14,910 bases of DNA from the NCBI GenBank assembly GCA_964604415.1, contig CAZRYT010000013.1, positions 1 through 14,910 of the forward strand, in the 5' to 3' direction. Position 1 is the first letter of the stretch. Each line of letters begins with the position of its first letter. Positions 12,983 to 14,910 of the stretch are shown here, one piece after another. The notes below the pieces were generated by a model. That model saw nothing but the letters and a program-made list of their open reading frames with translations, made no database searches and was not told where the DNA came from. The position numbers and the translations under genes are program-made. The stretch comes from CAZJQT01 sp964604415. GTDB lineage: Bacteria > Patescibacteriota > Saccharimonadia > Saccharimonadales > CAZJQT01.

Positions 12983-12988
12983 TATACT
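12983..12988 (+). promoter_or_regulatory. Possible -10 box of the first orphan gene
   Basis: TATACT, 24 bases before the ATG at 13013; the -35 position falls in tRNA-Asp and is not consensus-like. Read-through from tRNA-Asp is an alternative. Confidence 0.3.
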
Positions 12989-13012
12989 ATTTTTATTGTA
13001 TTGTAAATTATT

Positions 13013-13474
13013 ATGAGTGAGTCTCCGGGGACTGTTATCCCTGAAAAATGTCGGCGTTGCCCTTTTTTAACAGAAATGAGACGTGCGTACATCGATCTAG
13101 AAAAGTCCCAACAATTGGCACTTAGCCTTGGAAAAGTTATTTGTAGTGTTGGTTTTGACGCAATGATAGAGAGTAGCCTAAGTGATTTTGATTTAGACAC
13201 GGAGCCAATCGATATGCCTTCTTTTAGAAAAAGTGTTGCAGAGGAAATCGATTCTTACGAGCGGGCGCTACAGGAAACTATAGAGCTGAGTGTCGTATCT
13301 GCTGTGGCGTGTGAAGACGGGCCTAATATTACAGAAGCTGTTAGCGGTAGTGAACGACATGTTTTAAGTAGATGCACATCTCCCGAACAAATAGGTGGGC
13401 TCGAGCAACCTAGTATTGATTACATCATTGTCCCTGCGGATATTGATTGGTTACCTGCTGAAGCCGTTGTTTAG
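13013..13474 (+). CDS. Orphan acidic protein 1 of the cassette-like array
   Basis: 153 residues; no known family recognised. A single C-x-x-C pair is at 13-16 (K-C-R-R-C-P-F), followed by an N-terminal helix rich in charged residues, a Ser/Asp/Glu-rich middle (D-F-D-L-D-T-E-P) and a long acidic helix. There is one more Cys near the end of the middle region (A-C-E-D-G), and the C-terminus is I-D-Y-I-I-V-P-A-D-I-D-W. No signal peptide or membrane helix is visible. The C-x-x-C could hold metal with a partner or be redox-active; with only one pair, neither is secure. A copy of the shared 3' element starts 20 bases after the stop. Confidence 0.65.
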   Translation: MSESPGTVIPEKCRRCPFLTEMRRAYIDLEKSQQLALSLGKVICSVGFDAMIESSLSDFDLDTEPIDMPSFRKSVAEEIDSYERALQETIELSVVSAVACEDGPNITEAVSGSERHVLSRCTSPEQIGGLEQPSIDYIIVPADIDWLPAEAVV

Positions 13475-13493
13475 GTAATGGATCTGATAAGAC

Positions 13494-13519
13494 AAAATAG
13501 TTCCGGACTTCTTCCGCTA
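13494..13519 (+). repeat. Shared 3' element, copy 1
   Basis: Begins AAAATAGTTCC and continues GGACTTCTTCCGCTA. Its first 22 bases are identical to copy 2, and the full 26 bases differ from copy 3 at three positions. It lies between orphan genes 1 and 2. No stable hairpin or T-tract is present, so it is not an ordinary terminator. Confidence 0.85.
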
Positions 13520-13532
13520 AGGCCTACCAATA

Positions 13533-13561
13533 TTGACAGTAGTTAGCTAAGATGTTATTTT
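13533..13561 (+). promoter_or_regulatory. Promoter of orphan gene 2
   Basis: A perfect TTGACA at 13533-13538, a 17-base spacer and TATTTT at 13556-13561. The predicted start is at or one base before the ATG at 13569, so the mRNA is leaderless. Confidence 0.75.
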
Positions 13562-13568
13562 ATCATCC

Positions 13569-13919
13569 ATGATTAAGCCAAGTGAAGTGAACACTGCTAC
13601 TCGATTCTGGGATAGTGGCTTTCAAAATCTCGAACGTGAAACGGTAGCTCGTAATATCACCGTATTAAATCAAGCTCTCGCTTATGATGCAGACGATGAC
13701 AGGTGGCAGCCATTTACAGTCGATGAGTATGTAACCTTTCGAACTGCAACCAGCACCGAACCAGTAGGTGCCAAAGAACGGGGTGTCATGTACAATATGG
13801 CTAACGAAGGTTATCTAGAGCTAGATGACGCCGGACACTATGCAATCACTAGTAGGTTTTTGGGGGTCGTTGTTCAGTTTGCTACTCCAGAGGCTGTTGA
13901 CCAAGTAACTGCAAAATAG
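13569..13919 (+). CDS. Orphan protein 2, possible winged-helix domain
   Basis: 116 residues; no named family recognised. Residues about 45-100 look like a small winged helix: a helix F-T-V-D-E-Y-V-T-F, a helix G-A-K-E-R-G-V-M-Y-N-M-A-N-E-G-Y-L (recognition-helix position), then a hairpin E-L-D-D-A-G-H-Y-A-I-T that would be the wing, and a closing helix F-L-G-V-V-V-Q-F. The N-terminal 40 residues are amphipathic. If the reading is right it may bind DNA, possibly acting on its own array; this is inference. It has its own consensus promoter and a leaderless start. Its TAG stop is embedded in copy 2 of the shared element. Confidence 0.72.
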   Translation: MIKPSEVNTATRFWDSGFQNLERETVARNITVLNQALAYDADDDRWQPFTVDEYVTFRTATSTEPVGAKERGVMYNMANEGYLELDDAGHYAITSRFLGVVVQFATPEAVDQVTAK

Positions 13920-13934
13920 TTCCGGACTTCTTCC
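13913..13934 (+). repeat. Shared 3' element, copy 2
   Basis: 22 bases identical to the first 22 of copy 1, after which the two diverge. It contains the stop codon of orphan gene 2 (TAG at 13917-13919), so the element begins inside that coding sequence. Confidence 0.85.
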
Positions 13935-13949
13935 ACACGACCTGTTAAA

Positions 13950-13978
13950 TTGACACTATACCTTATAAGTTGTATAGT
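13950..13978 (+). promoter_or_regulatory. Promoter of orphan gene 3
   Basis: A perfect TTGACA at 13950-13955, a 17-base spacer and TATAGT at 13973-13978. The predicted start is about 13985, three bases before the ATG at 13988. The -10 box covers an in-frame upstream ATG at 13970, ruling that start out. Confidence 0.8.
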
Positions 13979-13987
13979 GTTTTTATT

Positions 13988-14260
13988 ATGGGCGTGTTTT
14001 ACAATCCACCTTCGGATGTAGTAGAAGGAAAAATTGGTCGAGAATTACCTGTTGTTCGCGACCATGAACAAGCGATGGCTGCACTCCAAGATGGTGAACA
14101 CCTTTATATCGGTTTAAGCCGAGTGGCCTTTTGGGCTGTAGGCTGCATAGATGACCCTCACGAGTTTGCAGCCGCCGATGAAGCAATAGACCGTGCCCCA
14201 GAAGTCAAAATGTTTGCGTTGCCTGAAGCAGCACACCAGCACGCTCTTGGCCTAGACTAA
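13988..14260 (+). CDS. Orphan small protein 3 of the array
   Basis: 90 residues from the ATG at 13988; no known family recognised. It is acidic and soluble, with alternating strand and helix character: a strand-like opening M-G-V-F-Y-N-P-P, then H-E-Q-A-M-A-A-L-Q-D-G helix, L-Y-I-G-L-S strand, and an Ala/Glu-rich C-terminal half with several His. The upstream ATG at 13970 is rejected because it overlaps the -10 box. The stop codon overlaps the first bases of copy 3 of the shared element. Confidence 0.65.
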   Translation: MGVFYNPPSDVVEGKIGRELPVVRDHEQAMAALQDGEHLYIGLSRVAFWAVGCIDDPHEFAAADEAIDRAPEVKMFALPEAAHQHALGLD

Positions 14261-14284
14261 AATAGTTCCTGATTACTTCCGCTA
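14259..14284 (+). repeat. Shared 3' element, copy 3
   Basis: 26 bases with three substitutions relative to copy 1, all in the central GGACTT part; the flanks AAAATAGTTCC-like and CTTCCGCTA are kept. All three copies preserve TTCC-N7-TTCC. It overlaps the TAA stop of orphan gene 3 and ends 22 bases before the stop of the convergent deacetylase gene. Confidence 0.8.
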
Positions 14285-14306
14285 CAGTTCGCCAAGGATA
14301 AAAACT

Positions 14307-14910
14307 TTACGACTGGAGCCAATTCTCTAGCAATTCGGTGTGCAGGTTGGCTTTATTTTCTGCGTCTATAAATGACTGCATATCCTGCTTAAACTCGGGG
14401 CGAAAGTGCATCAGAACTATGTCACCAGGTCGTAGTTGATGCCCTACTTGATATTGCATGACGCCTCCGTTGGCCTTGGCAATCCACATAATCAGCGCCT
14501 TCATCCCACAATCTGCTGCTGCTTTTTGTGTGTCAATGTTGTAATCACCTCCAGGAGGACGCAAGAAAACAGGCCGGCGGCCATATAACTGTTCGAACAA
14601 GTCTGCTTCACCGCAGATTTCTTGTTTTTGCTCCAGATACGATAGATTAGTGAGCAATTTATGGTCTAGGGTGTGGTCTTCTACCAACGAACCTTCAGGC
14701 ATAAAATCCGTAAAAAAGGTTGGATTATCTTTAATGAACCTGTATGCCAGGAAAAGCGAGGCTTTGATGTTATTATCTTTCATCATTTGTAGCTCAAACG
14801 ACTGTTTATTCACACCATCATCTATGCCAAGAAAGACTATTTTTTCAGTCGTTGTTATGTGACTTAAAACAGGCGCCAAACCATTAGTTATCGGCGGTAT
14901 AACATAATCA
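14307..14910 (-). CDS. Polysaccharide deacetylase (NodB-like), 5' end beyond the window
   Basis: A NodB-type carbohydrate esterase (CE4) that removes N- or O-acetyl groups from cell-surface polysaccharide using a metal ion. Visible motifs, in order: I-D-D-G (T/F-D-D-G type; catalytic and metal Asp), H-T-L-D-H (metal His pair), R-P-P-G-G-D-Y-N (R-P-P-x-G motif) and L-M-H-F (catalytic His). The D-x-x-D-W motif is weak. The frame stays open without a stop from the deacetylase domain to the right edge (upstream residues include D-Y-V-I-P-P-I-T-N-G-L-A-P-V-L), so the gene continues outside and the TTG at 14879 is not a trusted start. It converges with the orphan-gene array. Confidence 0.88.
   Translation of the reverse strand, partial: DYVIPPITNGLAPVLSHITTTEKIVFLGIDDGVNKQSFELQMMKDNNIKASLFLAYRFIKDNPTFFTDFMPEGSLVEDHTLDHKLLTNLSYLEQKQEICGEADLFEQLYGRRPVFLRPPGGDYNIDTQKAAADCGMKALIMWIAKANGGVMQYQVGHQLRPGDIVLMHFRPEFKQDMQSFIDAENKANLHTELLENWLQS

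Noticed and set aside
13970..13987. An upstream ATG for orphan gene 3
   Set aside because: It overlaps the -10 box of the gene's own consensus promoter, so it would not be in the transcript.
13494..14284. The repeats as integron attC sites or a CRISPR array
   Set aside because: No inverted R'/R'' core sites or imperfect palindrome typical of attC; repeats are 346-419 bp apart with genes between them, not regular short spacers; no integrase or cas gene is in the window.
12878..14297. GTTCGCCA shared between the region before tRNA-Asp and the end of the orphan array as att-like direct repeats
   Set aside because: Only eight bases are shared, which is expected by chance over this distance, and the copy is not in the tRNA 3' end where integration sites normally lie.

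Overview
The window is a densely packed bacterial chromosome segment, most likely from a Patescibacteria/CPR organism and probably Candidatus Saccharibacteria (TM7). This is inferred from shortened housekeeping proteins (ThrS without a TGS domain, short MiaA), very small spacers, -10 boxes placed almost directly before start codons, and several small orphan proteins. TGA is used as a stop codon (NrdR-like gene; the ATGA overlap before the glycosyltransferase), so the UGA-recoded CPR lineages are unlikely. All four tRNA genes encode their 3' CCA.

Left part (1-6919): a site-2-protease-like membrane peptidase and rpmB (bL28) diverge from a shared promoter patch. Next comes a possible Cys-His-Asp (transglutaminase-like) protein, convergent with rpmB. 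A degenerate wHTH/nucleotidyltransferase-like regulator is followed by a metallo-beta-lactamase-fold protein that lacks the first metal motif. A minus-strand run follows: thrS, a HAD-family 5' nucleotidase-like protein, an alkyltransferase-like DNA-lesion protein (Trp in place of the reactive Cys), a small unknown protein and miaA. Its members overlap or sit a few bases apart.

Middle (6920-9751): the 265-bp gap upstream of thrS holds a minus-strand intrinsic terminator and two mutually exclusive hairpins, so it encodes an attenuator or a small RNA. An HTH plus LAGLIDADG-like protein follows; its stop codon lies inside the 5' end of tRNA-Val(GAC). The Q-modification enzyme Tgt reads toward that tRNA. 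The gap 9019-9334 holds a complete candidate non-coding RNA unit: a consensus promoter, about 170 nt of structured sequence and an intrinsic terminator. An NrdR-like repressor follows.

Right part (9727-14910): a kinase-fold-like orphan; a processive-type family 2 membrane glycosyltransferase translationally coupled to a small membrane protein; tRNA-Gly(CCC) and tRNA-Thr(CGT) on the minus strand, separated by a strong hairpin; and tRNA-Asp(GTC) on the plus strand. Immediately 3' of tRNA-Asp are three small orphan genes, each followed at or near its stop codon by a copy of the same 22-26 bp element. Two of the three also carry their own consensus promoter. This cassette-like array is the most novel-looking part of the window. 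It is followed by the 3' part of a polysaccharide deacetylase gene that runs off the right edge.

Two modes of translation are visible. First genes of transcription units have a -10 box usually 6-9 nt before the start codon and no ribosome-binding site, which implies leaderless mRNAs. Some downstream genes have Shine-Dalgarno-like sequences (MBL-fold gene, ATL gene) or stop/start overlaps (miaA, glycosyltransferase). No insertion sequence, CRISPR array or replication origin was seen. The only stretch over 300 bases without a protein gene is 9019-9334, which is filled by the candidate RNA.
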